From Paenarthrobacter ilicis (GTDB lineage Bacteria; Actinomycetota; Actinomycetes; Actinomycetales; Micrococcaceae), in the NCBI RefSeq assembly GCF_016907545.1, contig NZ_JAFBCD010000001.1, forward strand, positions 3,596,001 through 3,660,000: 64,000 bases of DNA, written 5' to 3'. Within the stretch, counting starts at the first letter, position 1; each line of letters begins with the position of its first letter. Shown here in pieces: positions 33,301 through 43,058 of this stretch. The notes under the pieces are model-generated. The model searched no databases and was not told the origin of the DNA. It was given only the letters and a program-made list of their open reading frames with translations. Position numbers and translations under genes: made by a program.

Positions 33301-35265
33301 ATGACGTCCGCCACTGACAACAGCCTCAATGCCGCCAGCGTCAACGCCTCCGCAGAGGAAGCCCGCGCCGTGGCTGAAGCCGCCCGCGAAACAGAGTGGA
33401 ACCGGCCGAGCTTCGCCAAAGGCCTGTACTTGGGAAGCTTCGACCTCAGCCTGATCCACCCCTGGCCGCAAGCGAAAGCCGGCGATGTGGAGCGCGGCGA
33501 GGCGTTCGTGGTCCGTTTGGAAGCGTTCGCCAAAACCATGTCCGGCCGGGTCATAGAACGCGATGCCAAAATCCCGGACCAATACCTCACCGGCCTGGCC
33601 GATCTGGGCGTCTTCGGCATGAAAATTCCGCGCGAATACGGCGGTCTGGGGCTTTCCCTGGTGTACTACGGCCGCGCACTGGCTCTCCTGGGATCCGTCC
33701 ATCCAAGCCTGGGCGCCCTGATCTCCGCCCACCAATCCATCGGCGTTCCCGAGCCCGTCAAGGAATTCGGTACCCCGGAGCAGAAAAAGGAGTACCTGCC
33801 GCGTTGCGCCGCGGGGGCCGTGACGGCTTTCCTTCTGACAGAGCCCGACGTCGGCAGCGACCCCGCGCGGATGGGCGCCACTGCCGTGCTCTCGGACGAC
33901 GGCGGTTCTTACCTTCTGGAGGGCGTGAAGCTGTGGACCACCAATGGCGTGATTGCCGAACTTGTGGTGGTCATGGCCCGGGTCCCCGCGCACACGGACT
34001 CCGACGGAACCGGGCACAGGGGAGGCATCACGGCATTTGTGGTGGAGATGGATTCCCCCGGGATCACGGTTGAGAACCGGAACGCGTTCATGGGCCTGCG
34101 CGGAATCGAAAACGGAGTGACCCGGTTTCACCAGGTCCGTGTCCCTGTGGCCAACCGATTGGGGCGCGAAGGCCAAGGGCTGAAGATCGCACTGAGCACC
34201 CTTAACACAGGACGGCTGTCCATACCCGGGCTGTGCGTGGCCGCCGGAAAATGGAGCCTCAAGATCGCCCGTGAATGGTCAAACGCCCGGACGCAGTGGG
34301 GCAGGCCGGTGGGCGAGCACGAGGCGGTGGGCAAGAAGATCGCCTTTATCGCCGCCACCACCTTCGCGTTGGAGGCAGTGTTTGAGTTGTCAGCGGAAAT
34401 GGCGGACGCCGGCCTCAAGGACATCCGCATTGAAGCCGCTCTGGCCAAGCTCTGGTCCACGGAACTGAGCTGCCGGATTGCCGACGAACTCGTGCAGATC
34501 CGCGGCGGGAGGGGCTATGAAACGGCCGATTCCCTGGAGGCCCGCGGCGAACGAGCCGTTGCCGCTGAGCAGCTCCTCCGGGATCTCAGGATCAACCGCA
34601 TCTTTGAAGGGTCCAGCGAGATCATGAAATTGCTGATCGCCCGCGAAGCCGTGGACGCACACCTGGCGGCTGCCGGTGACCTGGCCTCAGCGGACGCAAG
34701 CATGCAGGACAAGGCGCGGGCCGCCGTCGGGGCCTCAGGCTTTTACGCCCGGTGGTTGCCCAAGCTGGTAGCCGGAGCAGGCATGGATCCGCGATCCTTC
34801 GGCGACTTCGGCCGCTTGGGCAGACACTTGAGGTTCGTGGAACGATCGTCCCGCCGGCTGGCACGGCAAACTTTCTACGGCATGGGCCGTTGGCAGGCGA
34901 AGCTTGAGTACAAGCAGGCGTTCCTGGGACGGATTGTGGACATCGGCGCGGAGCTTTTTGCCATGGCAGCGTGCTGTTCCCGTGCCGAGATGATCCTCCG
35001 CACCAATCCGGCGCAGGGCGCGGGGGCATTCGAACTGGCCGATGCTTTCTGCGAGCAGGCACGGGTCCGGGTGGACGAATACTTCGACCAGCTGTGGCGC
35101 AATACCGACGACGGCGACCACCAACTCTCCCGCAAGGTCCTGGCCGGAGACTACACGTGGCTTGAGGACGGGGTGCTGGACCAATCCGAAGGGACCGGTC
35201 CGTGGATTGCCGATGCCACTCCGGGGGCATCAACCAAGGAGAACCTGCACAGAAAATACCGGTGA
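33301..35265 (+). CDS. Acyl-CoA dehydrogenase family protein (long form)
   Basis: 654 aa. Residues about 60-460 follow the ACAD order: N-terminal helical domain (GVFGMKIPREYGGLGLS), beta-barrel (AFLLTEPDVGSDPARM, the FAD-binding EPxxGSD), C-terminal helices (TGRLSIPGLCVAAGKW, QIRGGRGYET) and the base-bearing FEGSSEIMK. A further 190 residues form a C-terminal extension as in very-long-chain enzymes. It oxidises an acyl-CoA to the enoyl-CoA in beta-oxidation; chain length is not predictable here. GAGGAG lies 8 nt before the ATG. Confidence 0.92.
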   Translation: MTSATDNSLNAASVNASAEEARAVAEAARETEWNRPSFAKGLYLGSFDLSLIHPWPQAKAGDVERGEAFVVRLEAFAKTMSGRVIERDAKIPDQYLTGLADLGVFGMKIPREYGGLGLSLVYYGRALALLGSVHPSLGALISAHQSIGVPEPVKEFGTPEQKKEYLPRCAAGAVTAFLLTEPDVGSDPARMGATAVLSDDGGSYLLEGVKLWTTNGVIAELVVVMARVPAHTDSDGTGHRGGITAFVVEMDSPGITVENRNAFMGLRGIENGVTRFHQVRVPVANRLGREGQGLKIALSTLNTGRLSIPGLCVAAGKWSLKIAREWSNARTQWGRPVGEHEAVGKKIAFIAATTFALEAVFELSAEMADAGLKDIRIEAALAKLWSTELSCRIADELVQIRGGRGYETADSLEARGERAVAAEQLLRDLRINRIFEGSSEIMKLLIAREAVDAHLAAAGDLASADASMQDKARAAVGASGFYARWLPKLVAGAGMDPRSFGDFGRLGRHLRFVERSSRRLARQTFYGMGRWQAKLEYKQAFLGRIVDIGAELFAMAACCSRAEMILRTNPAQGAGAFELADAFCEQARVRVDEYFDQLWRNTDDGDHQLSRKVLAGDYTWLEDGVLDQSEGTGPWIADATPGASTKENLHRKYR

Positions 35266-35284
35266 CGGGCTCCTTCCCCGGGTT

Positions 35285-35689
35285 CTAGGCGACGTCCCCG
35301 TCCACGTAGTACCAGCGCTTGCCTTCGCGGACGAAACGGCTGGTTTCGCGCTGGACTCCGCGACCGCCGTCGGATCTGAAATACGCAGCAAATTCCACGG
35401 TTCCGCTGGTGTCCAGCGGGCCACCGTTGCGGGTGGAGACGATGTCCAGCCGGCGCCATTCGGTGTCCGGGTCCAGCTCCATGGCAGCCGGCCGGGTGTC
35501 CGCATGCCACGTGTCCAACAAGTAGTCGGAATCCAGGACGACAAACGCCGAATACCGCGATCTCATGAGCTGCTCCGCTGTGGGCGCGTCCGCGTTTCCG
35601 CTGTGGAAGCGGCCGCAGCAATCCTGGTACTGCTCCCCCGAGAGGCAGGGGCAGGTGCCGTTGCGGAGGCGGGTCAGGTCAATGGTCAC
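35285..35689 (-). CDS. YchJ-family protein with SEC-C motif
   Basis: 134 aa from a GTG with AGGA 5 nt upstream. The N-terminal CPCLSGEQYQDCCGRFHSG is a zinc-binding SEC-C motif, followed by the YchJ NTF2-like domain (TAEQLMRSRYSAFVVLDSDY, WRRLDIV, FAAYF). The molecular role of YchJ is unknown. The longer frame to 35827 lacks a start signal. It is convergent with the acyl-CoA dehydrogenase. Confidence 0.88.
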   Translation of the reverse strand: MTIDLTRLRNGTCPCLSGEQYQDCCGRFHSGNADAPTAEQLMRSRYSAFVVLDSDYLLDTWHADTRPAAMELDPDTEWRRLDIVSTRNGGPLDTSGTVEFAAYFRSDGGRGVQRETSRFVREGKRWYYVDGDVA

Positions 35690-35875
35690 AAAAGTCCTAA
35701 TCCAGGGCTGTAAATGAGAGCTGGGCAACATATTTTCGCATGCGAGATAACAGCTTTGAAACAACACGGCCGGAGAGCGGCGCGCGGCGTGATTCCGTCG
35801 GTGCTGGACCGTACGCTGGATAAGCAAGCTGGGTGGGCAATGCGCGCATCACAAAACGACAGCCAGGGGGGCTAC

Positions 35876-36622
35876 GTGGAGGATCCGACAACACTCGCCA
35901 TCAACTTGACCTATGTGGGAACCCTGGGCCTTGCCGTGCTCATGTTCCTGGGTCTCGGGGTGATCATCATCATCACGCTGGTCATCGCCGGCATAGGCAG
36001 GCTTGTGTCCGTGATCCTCATGGCCATGATCGGGCTGCTCCCCAAGAGGGATACCACCCCCATTGTTCATTTGCCTTCCGGGCGGCCCCGCGAACCTGCC
36101 GTAACTGACGCTGCCGGCTCTGCCCAGGTACCTTCCGCTGCGCCCTCGGTTGAGGCCCCTTCCGTGGCATCTCCCAAGCGGGACCGCCTGGGAGAGGCAG
36201 GACGCCGGATCGCCAGTGCGGTGGCGTCCGCCAAGGACGGCGGGTGGAAGACCAAGGTTGACCCCCGCAAGCTCCCCAAACCAGCTGAAGTCAAGTCCGT
36301 GGTGGAACACCAGACAGCCCATCACCCCATAGTCGTTGCAGCGGCCAAGGAGCCACCCGTGCTGGCCAAGGACTGGGCGGATGCCGTGGCGGAAGCCGAT
36401 CAGCGTGCCGCCGAGCGGGAAAAATCCCAGAAGCCTCCGGCCATCAAGGTGACCGTGCGAGAGGTTGAGGGGCCTGCCGGTGCAGGCGCCAAGCCGGCCA
36501 CGGGCGGCGGCAAGCCGACGTCGGGCGCTAACAAAAAATCGGACTCGAACACTTCCAAGAATGGAAAGTCTCCGAGCCCGATTCGTAAAGGTTCGCTCAG
36601 CAGCGCCAGCCGCAACTCCTAG
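35876..36622 (+). CDS. Membrane-anchored protein with long basic tail (hypothetical)
   Basis: 248 aa from a GTG with GGGGGG 4 nt upstream. One N-terminal hydrophobic region (residues about 10-45, with GTLGLAVLMFLGLGVIIIIT) is followed by 200 residues of Ala/Pro/Lys/Ser-rich, probably disordered cytoplasmic tail containing RDRLGEAGRRIASAVASAKD and a Lys/Ser-rich end. No family recognised. Its layout and ribosome-binding site resemble 32938-33240. The stop codon TAG shares the palindrome CTAG (36619-36622) with the stop of the convergent flavin reductase. Confidence 0.6.
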   Translation: MEDPTTLAINLTYVGTLGLAVLMFLGLGVIIIITLVIAGIGRLVSVILMAMIGLLPKRDTTPIVHLPSGRPREPAVTDAAGSAQVPSAAPSVEAPSVASPKRDRLGEAGRRIASAVASAKDGGWKTKVDPRKLPKPAEVKSVVEHQTAHHPIVVAAAKEPPVLAKDWADAVAEADQRAAEREKSQKPPAIKVTVREVEGPAGAGAKPATGGGKPTSGANKKSDSNTSKNGKSPSPIRKGSLSSASRNS

Positions 36623-37110
36623 GCGGCAAGCTGGCGGAACGCCGCGCCGTGGTAGATCAGTGGCTTGGATTCGAGGTTCACCGTTGTCGCCTTGACTTCC
36701 AGGACCACAATCGCGTGATCGCCCGCGGGCGTTTCTGACACGACCTCGCATTCGAAGCCCAGAACAGCCCCATCAATCAAGACGGCTCCCGAGTCGCTCA
36801 CGCTGGTGTCCAAACCGGCAAAACGATCGCGGGTTTTGGATGCCAGCTGGAGCGCGGCTGCAGCCTGGTCCTCGGCAAGAACCGAAACACCGAGACGGCT
36901 TGCCTGGCGGAGTTTGGGCCAAGTGGTGGACGAGTTCTGGACAGCAAACATCACCAACGGCGGCTCCAAGGAAACGCCCACTGTGAAGGACGATGCCACC
37001 AGCGCTTCCGGAGTGAAATCCACCATGGCGCTGAAGGCCGCAACTCCGGACGGAAACTGCGCAAAGGCCGCTTTGATCGCCGCCGATTCTTCCACTGTTG
37101 TCTGTGTCAT
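36619..37110 (-). CDS. Flavin reductase family protein (FMN-binding split barrel)
   Basis: 163 aa starting MTQTTVEESAAIKAAFAQFP. It matches the HpaC/flavin-reductase-like domain: FPSGVAAFSA, ALVASSFTVGVSLEPPLVMF, NSSTTWPKLR, FECEV and a late IYHGAAFRQL. It would provide reduced FMN/FAD to a monooxygenase, but no partner oxygenase is adjacent. The start at 37110 is preferred over 37158 because of a GGGGA-type site and family length. Confidence 0.88.
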   Translation of the reverse strand: MTQTTVEESAAIKAAFAQFPSGVAAFSAMVDFTPEALVASSFTVGVSLEPPLVMFAVQNSSTTWPKLRQASRLGVSVLAEDQAAAALQLASKTRDRFAGLDTSVSDSGAVLIDGAVLGFECEVVSETPAGDHAIVVLEVKATTVNLESKPLIYHGAAFRQLAA

Positions 37111-37173
37111 TCCGCTGTCCCCTTCGTGCGTTGCCTGCGTTCCTTTCCCATAATTCACGGGCTTTCCGGTTCA

Positions 37174-37228
37174 GCGATATTTGTTGATCCGGAAGTCATT
37201 TGTGTTGCCGCATGTCAAGAAATATCGC
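37174..37228. promoter_or_regulatory. Inverted repeat in the divergent flavin reductase / aldo-keto reductase gap
   Basis: Perfect 9-bp arms GCGATATTT (37174-37182) and AAATATCGC (37220-37228), 37 nt apart, inside the 246-bp divergent gap. It could be two half-operators of a shared regulator. No such regulator is adjacent. Confidence 0.35.
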
Positions 37229-37356
37229 GAACAAAGACAACCAGCGTTACTCCACAAGACGAAAAACGAAGAAGTTCTACCGTTTGCGTTCGTGCCCCGG
37301 AAGGCCCTGTGTAGCCTCGATGAGATATCCGGTCCACCCCTCCACAGGAAGCCACC

Positions 37357-38391
37357 ATGAGCATCAACGAGCTACGTACGCTTGGACGCACTGGCGCCCT
37401 GATCAGTCCACTCACCCTGGGCACACTGAACTTTGGCAACGGCGCCGCGCCTACCGGTCCTGCCGACAGCATCAGGATCATCAAGGCTGCCCTGGACGCC
37501 GGCATCACCAGCGTGGACACCGCGGACATCTACTCCCAAGGCGAGTCCGAGACGGTAGTGGGACAGGCGATCCACAGCCGCCGCGATGACGTTTTCCTGG
37601 CCACCAAGTTCCACGGCCAAATGGGGTCCAACCCTGCGCACGCGGGCAACTCCCGCCGCTGGATTGTCAGGGCTGTGGAGGACAGCTTGCGCCGCTTGAA
37701 CACGGACAGGATTGACCTGTACCAAGCTCATCGGCCGGACTACAACACTGATCTGTTGGAGACCATCACTGCCCTGAACGACCTCATCCGGCAAGGCAAA
37801 ATCCTCTACTACGGCACCTCGGTGTTCAGCCCTGCCCAGTTGGTGGAGGCCCAGTGGATCGCCAACACCAATCACCTGACCCCTCCCGTGGTGGACCAGG
37901 TTCCCTATTCGCTGTTGGTGCGCGCCAACGAACGTGACGTTCTGCCCATCACCCAGCAGTACGGCGTCGGCGTCTTGAGTTACGGACCGCTCGACGGCGG
38001 GTGGCTCGCCGGAGGTTACCGGGTTGGCGGTGGGCAGCCGGAAAGTTCGCGTTTTTCCGCCCTGCCAGGCAGGTTCGATGTCAATGCTCCCTTCAACCAG
38101 GCCAAGCTCCACGCGGCAGACGCCCTTGCCCAGTTGGCGGCCCGGCATGGCCTGACGCTCATCCAGCTCGCCGTTGCTTTCGCCATGAACCATCCTGCGG
38201 TGACCAGCGTGATCATTGGACCACGCACCGAAGAGCACCTGACCGACTACCTGAAAGCGGCCGACGTCGTCCTCAGCGAGTCAATCCTGGACGAAATCGA
38301 CGACATCGTTGCGCCCGCCGTCAACTTCCTGGAACGCGACGCCGGCACGGTGGCCCCGCACCTCGAGTACCCGGAATTGCGACGCCGGTAG
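37357..38391 (+). CDS. Aldo/keto reductase
   Basis: 344 aa, AKR TIM barrel. The catalytic tetrad appears in SVDTADIYSQGESE (Asp, Tyr), LATKFHG (Lys) and LYQAHRPD (His); C-terminal NADP-binding signature VIIGPRTEEHL. Substrate unknown. AGGAAG precedes the ATG. It is followed 10 nt after the stop by a large perfect palindrome (38401-38461) that may end transcription. Confidence 0.92.
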   Translation: MSINELRTLGRTGALISPLTLGTLNFGNGAAPTGPADSIRIIKAALDAGITSVDTADIYSQGESETVVGQAIHSRRDDVFLATKFHGQMGSNPAHAGNSRRWIVRAVEDSLRRLNTDRIDLYQAHRPDYNTDLLETITALNDLIRQGKILYYGTSVFSPAQLVEAQWIANTNHLTPPVVDQVPYSLLVRANERDVLPITQQYGVGVLSYGPLDGGWLAGGYRVGGGQPESSRFSALPGRFDVNAPFNQAKLHAADALAQLAARHGLTLIQLAVAFAMNHPAVTSVIIGPRTEEHLTDYLKAADVVLSESILDEIDDIVAPAVNFLERDAGTVAPHLEYPELRRR

Positions 38392-38400
38392 TCCCCTTCC

Positions 38401-38461
38401 GTTGTGGGGCCCGCTCTGCGCCCTCCGTCTTTGCTTTTGCGCGCAGAGCGGGCCCCACAAC
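38401..38461. repeat. Palindromic element, copy 1 (GGGGCCCG family)
   Basis: Perfect 21-bp arms (GTTGTGGGGCCCGCTCTGCG plus C, and the complement) around a 19-nt loop. A related 63-bp element with GTTGCGGGGCCCGTTCTACG lies at 58829-58891. Both sit directly after a plus-strand stop codon, so they may act as terminators. The shared sequence, beyond simple base pairing, suggests a dispersed repeat family. Confidence 0.8.
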
Positions 38462-38555
38462 GAGCTATTGACGCAGCTTCGGCCGCGGCGTGATCCTTGT
38501 CCTAGGTGCTGCGGCACTCCGCAGCGTTTAGCTTCCAGTAGAACGCCGCCGTCCC

Positions 38556-39659
38556 ATGTCCGAACACCACGTCAAAAGAGACGCCGAAACAGCCACTCCG
38601 TCCGGTCGGCCCACCTCCGGTCCCCTGACACACGAGGAACTGCAGCTCGCCGGCAGGAACCACTCCATGCCGCTGGAAATCCTGCAGGATGACATCACCC
38701 CGGCCGGCCTGCACTATCTGCTGATCCATTTCGACATCCCGCACGTCGCAGCTGACACTTGGCGTTTGCGGCTTGGCGGCGCCGTGGATCGTGGCCTTGA
38801 ACTGAGCCTGGAAGACCTCAAAGCCCGGCCCGCAGTCACCATGCCCGTGACCATGGAATGTGCAGGCAACGGGCGGTCGCTGCTGGAACCGCGTCCCCTG
38901 AGCCAACCGTGGGTCCTCGGTGCGGTGGGCACCGCCGAGTGGACCGGGACTCCCTTGGCGCCCCTGTTGGAGGGGGCAGGCTTGGCGGGTGACGCCGTCG
39001 AGCTCGTCTTCACCGGCGCGGACCGCGGCATCCAGAACGGCGTGGAAGAACCGTATGCGCGGAGCCTTACCGTCGCCGAGGCGATGCAGCCCGAAGTCCT
39101 GCTGGTTTACGCCATGAACGGCCAGCCTTTGCCGCCTCAGCACGGTTTTCCCGTGAGGCTGCTGGTGCCTGGATGGTACGGGATGGCAAGTGTGAAGTGG
39201 TTGACCTCAATCGAGGCTGTTACTTCACGTTTTATGGGGTTCCAGCAAGCCGTGGCCTACCACTATCTGCAGGGGCCCGACGGACCCGGCCTGCCCGTGA
39301 CGCACATTCGAGTGCGCGCTCTGATGGTGCCGCCGGGCATACCCGATTTCTTTACCCGGCGCCGCGTGGTGGATGCGGGTCCCGTGATGTTGCACGGGCG
39401 CGCGTGGTCCGGCCACGGCGAGGTGGAACGTGTGGAAGTGGGGATCGACGGCGAATGGATGCCCGCCCACATGGAACCCACCATGGGTGATTTTGCTTGG
39501 CGGAGGTGGTCCATGGTGTGGGTGGCCAGCCCCGGTGACCATGTGTTGCGGTGCCGTGCCATGGATACTTCCGGCGCGCTGCAGCCGATGGAGCAGGTCT
39601 GGAATTATCAGGGCATCGGGAACAACATGGCACAGGTAGTTGAGGTGACAGTGCGGTAG
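38556..39659 (+). CDS. Molybdopterin-dependent oxidoreductase, sulfite-oxidase fold
   Basis: 367 aa without a signal peptide. The Mo-cofactor domain has the ligand Cys in MECAGNGRS (about residue 107), GTAEWTGTPLAPLL, and GFPVRLLVPGWYGMASVKWL. The C-terminal part (from about 255) is a Mo-co dimerisation Ig-like domain ending QVWNYQGIGNNMAQVVEV. It is similar to sulfite oxidase or YedY-like enzymes; there is no haem domain and no redox partner nearby, so substrate and acceptor are open. Confidence 0.9.
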   Translation: MSEHHVKRDAETATPSGRPTSGPLTHEELQLAGRNHSMPLEILQDDITPAGLHYLLIHFDIPHVAADTWRLRLGGAVDRGLELSLEDLKARPAVTMPVTMECAGNGRSLLEPRPLSQPWVLGAVGTAEWTGTPLAPLLEGAGLAGDAVELVFTGADRGIQNGVEEPYARSLTVAEAMQPEVLLVYAMNGQPLPPQHGFPVRLLVPGWYGMASVKWLTSIEAVTSRFMGFQQAVAYHYLQGPDGPGLPVTHIRVRALMVPPGIPDFFTRRRVVDAGPVMLHGRAWSGHGEVERVEVGIDGEWMPAHMEPTMGDFAWRRWSMVWVASPGDHVLRCRAMDTSGALQPMEQVWNYQGIGNNMAQVVEVTVR

Positions 39660-39702
39660 TTGCTGCCTCCGGGCGAGCGGTCCTACTAGACTCGTTTGGA
39701 CC

Positions 39703-40080
39703 ATGAGCATCCCCTCTTCCTCGCCAGCCAATGTCCGCGTTGACGCGTGGCTCTGGGCTATCCGCGCCTACAAAACCCGATCCGCTGCCACCGCCGCATG
39801 CCGGGCAGGGCACATCCGGGTCAATGGCAACCCTGTGAAGGCTTCACAAAGCGTGATCATCGGCGACACCATCCGTGTGCGTGAATCAGGGTGGGAACGG
39901 ATCCTCGAAGTGCGGCGGCTGATCGCGAAACGCGTTGGGGCTGAAGCTGCGTCGCACTGCTTCACTGACCACACCCCTCCCCGACCGGTCGCACCCAAGC
40001 TGGGTCTCCCCCAACGCGACCGCGGAGCTGGCAGGCCCACCAAGAAGGACCGCCGGGACATGGACAAGCTGCGCGGCTGA
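39703..40080 (+). CDS. S4-domain RNA-binding protein (Hsp15-like)
   Basis: 125 aa. The S4 fold covers residues about 11-70: VRVDAWLWAIRAYKTRSAAT, CRAGHIRVNGNPVKASQSV, GDTIRV. A basic C-terminal tail ends GRPTKKDRRDMDKLRG. Hsp15 homologues bind stalled 50S subunits carrying peptidyl-tRNA. It stands alone, followed by a 12-bp inverted repeat at 40112-40201. Confidence 0.9.
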   Translation: MSIPSSSPANVRVDAWLWAIRAYKTRSAATAACRAGHIRVNGNPVKASQSVIIGDTIRVRESGWERILEVRRLIAKRVGAEAASHCFTDHTPPRPVAPKLGLPQRDRGAGRPTKKDRRDMDKLRG

Positions 40081-40111
40081 TCGGCTGACAGGTTTCCGGG
40101 CAGGCCGCGCA

Positions 40112-40201
40112 ATTCTGCTGGATCATCGCCACTGGCACAGCCGCTCGACCGCGAAATCTCGGGGGTTTCCTGCTGACCGGATACGAATCATCCAGCAGAA
40201 T
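40112..40201. repeat. Long-spaced inverted repeat, MITE- or terminator-like
   Basis: Perfect 12-bp arms ATTCTGCTGGAT (40112-40123) and ATCCAGCAGAAT (40190-40201), extended imperfectly inward by GATCATCG against CGAATCAT, span 90 bp. The right arm is followed by ATTTTGTTGG. It lies between the S4 gene and a lipoprotein gene. No clear target-site duplication was seen. Confidence 0.55.
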
Positions 40202-40303
40202 ATTTTGTTGGTTGTCCACAGGCCCCATTCTTGGACATGATTCTGGAGCAGACGCCTGCTTAGACTGGCCGCCACACCATAAAAAGCTGCTGGGGAGCCC
40301 GTC

Positions 40304-41903
<1,600 letters not shown>

Positions 41904-42009
41904 CGCCTGACAAGTCCTCCATGTCATTTGCCTTGGATAACTGTGCCCAAAAACCGCTATGAAGCTTTACCCCGATTGTGCACGACAACAAACCGAAGGA
42001 GATTCACAA

Positions 42010-42426
42010 TTGAAAAGAACTCTTGCTTCTCATGGTTCAAAAGTCCGCCGCTTGCGCAGCCTTGCCCTGGCGGCGGCAGGTATGGCGCTGCTCAGCTCCT
42101 GCCAAAGTCCCGGGAACAGCTCCGGGCAGGGGGCACCCGCCACCCCGACGACAGTTGCCGCCTTCGACTCTGCTTATCCAGACCAGGGCGTCATTGTTTC
42201 CGCTGACGGGTTGTACCAACTGATGCCGGACTTCCATTGCCGTGATGACGGACCGGATTCTGAGGACTCCAGGTGCCTCACCTTGAGCTGTCCGGCTATG
42301 GCCAGCAGCGCCCGGGAAGGAAGAACCGTCATCTGGAAACGTGCGCCGAGGGCGATCGCCAACCCCGGGTGGCACGATTGGGTTCCTGTCGGGCCGCCCA
42401 CCTGCTTTTACGATCCAGCAGCCTGA
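42010..42426 (+). CDS. Secreted lipoprotein, shortened paralogue of the PKD protein
   Basis: 138 aa from a TTG with AAGGAG 8 nt upstream; the ATG at 41959 has no such site. Lipobox LSSC gives lipid-Cys31. The mature part carries the same module as 40959-41903: cysteines 77, 89, 94 and 132, with TVIWKRAPRAIANPGWHDW and GPPTCFY. The third-to-fourth Cys distance (38) is identical in both. The PKD domain is absent and the protein ends 6 residues after the last Cys. It looks like a duplicated or stand-alone module, now lipid-anchored. Confidence 0.65.
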   Translation: MKRTLASHGSKVRRLRSLALAAAGMALLSSCQSPGNSSGQGAPATPTTVAAFDSAYPDQGVIVSADGLYQLMPDFHCRDDGPDSEDSRCLTLSCPAMASSAREGRTVIWKRAPRAIANPGWHDWVPVGPPTCFYDPAA

Positions 42427-42461
42427 CGGCGGCGAGTCTCCTCTAATACCCCCGAACGCCT

Positions 42462-42499
42462 GCGAACCACGACGAGCCAGTCAGCGGCCAGTGGTTCGC
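42462..42499. terminator. Bidirectional terminator between the lipoprotein and DUF3817 genes
   Basis: 9-bp perfect arms GCGAACCAC (42462-42470) and GTGGTTCGC (42491-42499) around a 20-nt loop, in the gap between two convergent genes. No T-tract, so moderate support. Confidence 0.45.
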
Positions 42500-42520
42500 G
42501 TGCGGACCTGGAGAACAGGT

Positions 42521-42982
42521 CTAGGAGAACCAGGTGCCGGGAGGGCCCATCAACAGCAGGAAGCTGAAAACAGCCCCCACCGCAACAAGGGTCACCACGA
42601 TGGCCAGAATGGGGTTCCTCAAAACCCAGGCCTGTGCCTTCTCGAATCCACCGCGAGGGGTCTCGCCGCCTTCGGCCAAACGCCAAGCGCCGGCAAGCAG
42701 TCCACGCCGGTCGAGGGACTTCTCCATGGGAACGGTGGCATAAGGAATCACAGCCGAGGCGATGGCAAGAAGACCGGTTTTTGCGGGCCACTTCTGGTTG
42801 ATCCAGGTGAATGCAGCCGTGGCGGCGTAGCAAAGGAACACGAAGCCGTGGATGCCACCGGCGATGCTCACTCCCATATCCGTGGTTTTGGTGACGTACT
42901 TCAGGAACAACCCGATCAACAAAAGCGTCCATGTCACGGCCTCGGCGAAAGCGACGGTACGGAACAGGGTGCGCGGCTGCAT
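42521..42982 (-). CDS. DUF3817 integral membrane protein
   Basis: 153 aa from the ATG at 42982 (GAGG 6 nt upstream). Four predicted helices: EAVTWTLLLIGLFLKYV, SIAGGIHGFVFLCYAATAAF, LLAIASAVIPYATVPME, and a final ILAIVVTLVAVGAVFSFLLL. The pattern of HG in helix 2 and IPYATVP in helix 3 fits DUF3817. Function unknown. The longer frame to 43120 is not supported. Confidence 0.85.
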   Translation of the reverse strand: MQPRTLFRTVAFAEAVTWTLLLIGLFLKYVTKTTDMGVSIAGGIHGFVFLCYAATAAFTWINQKWPAKTGLLAIASAVIPYATVPMEKSLDRRGLLAGAWRLAEGGETPRGGFEKAQAWVLRNPILAIVVTLVAVGAVFSFLLLMGPPGTWFS

Positions 42983-43058
42983 GGGAGTCCTCGGGTAGAA
43001 AGCGGGGAGACACCTTATTCTATCGCCCGTAGAACTACACGTGGAAGCGCGGGACTCG

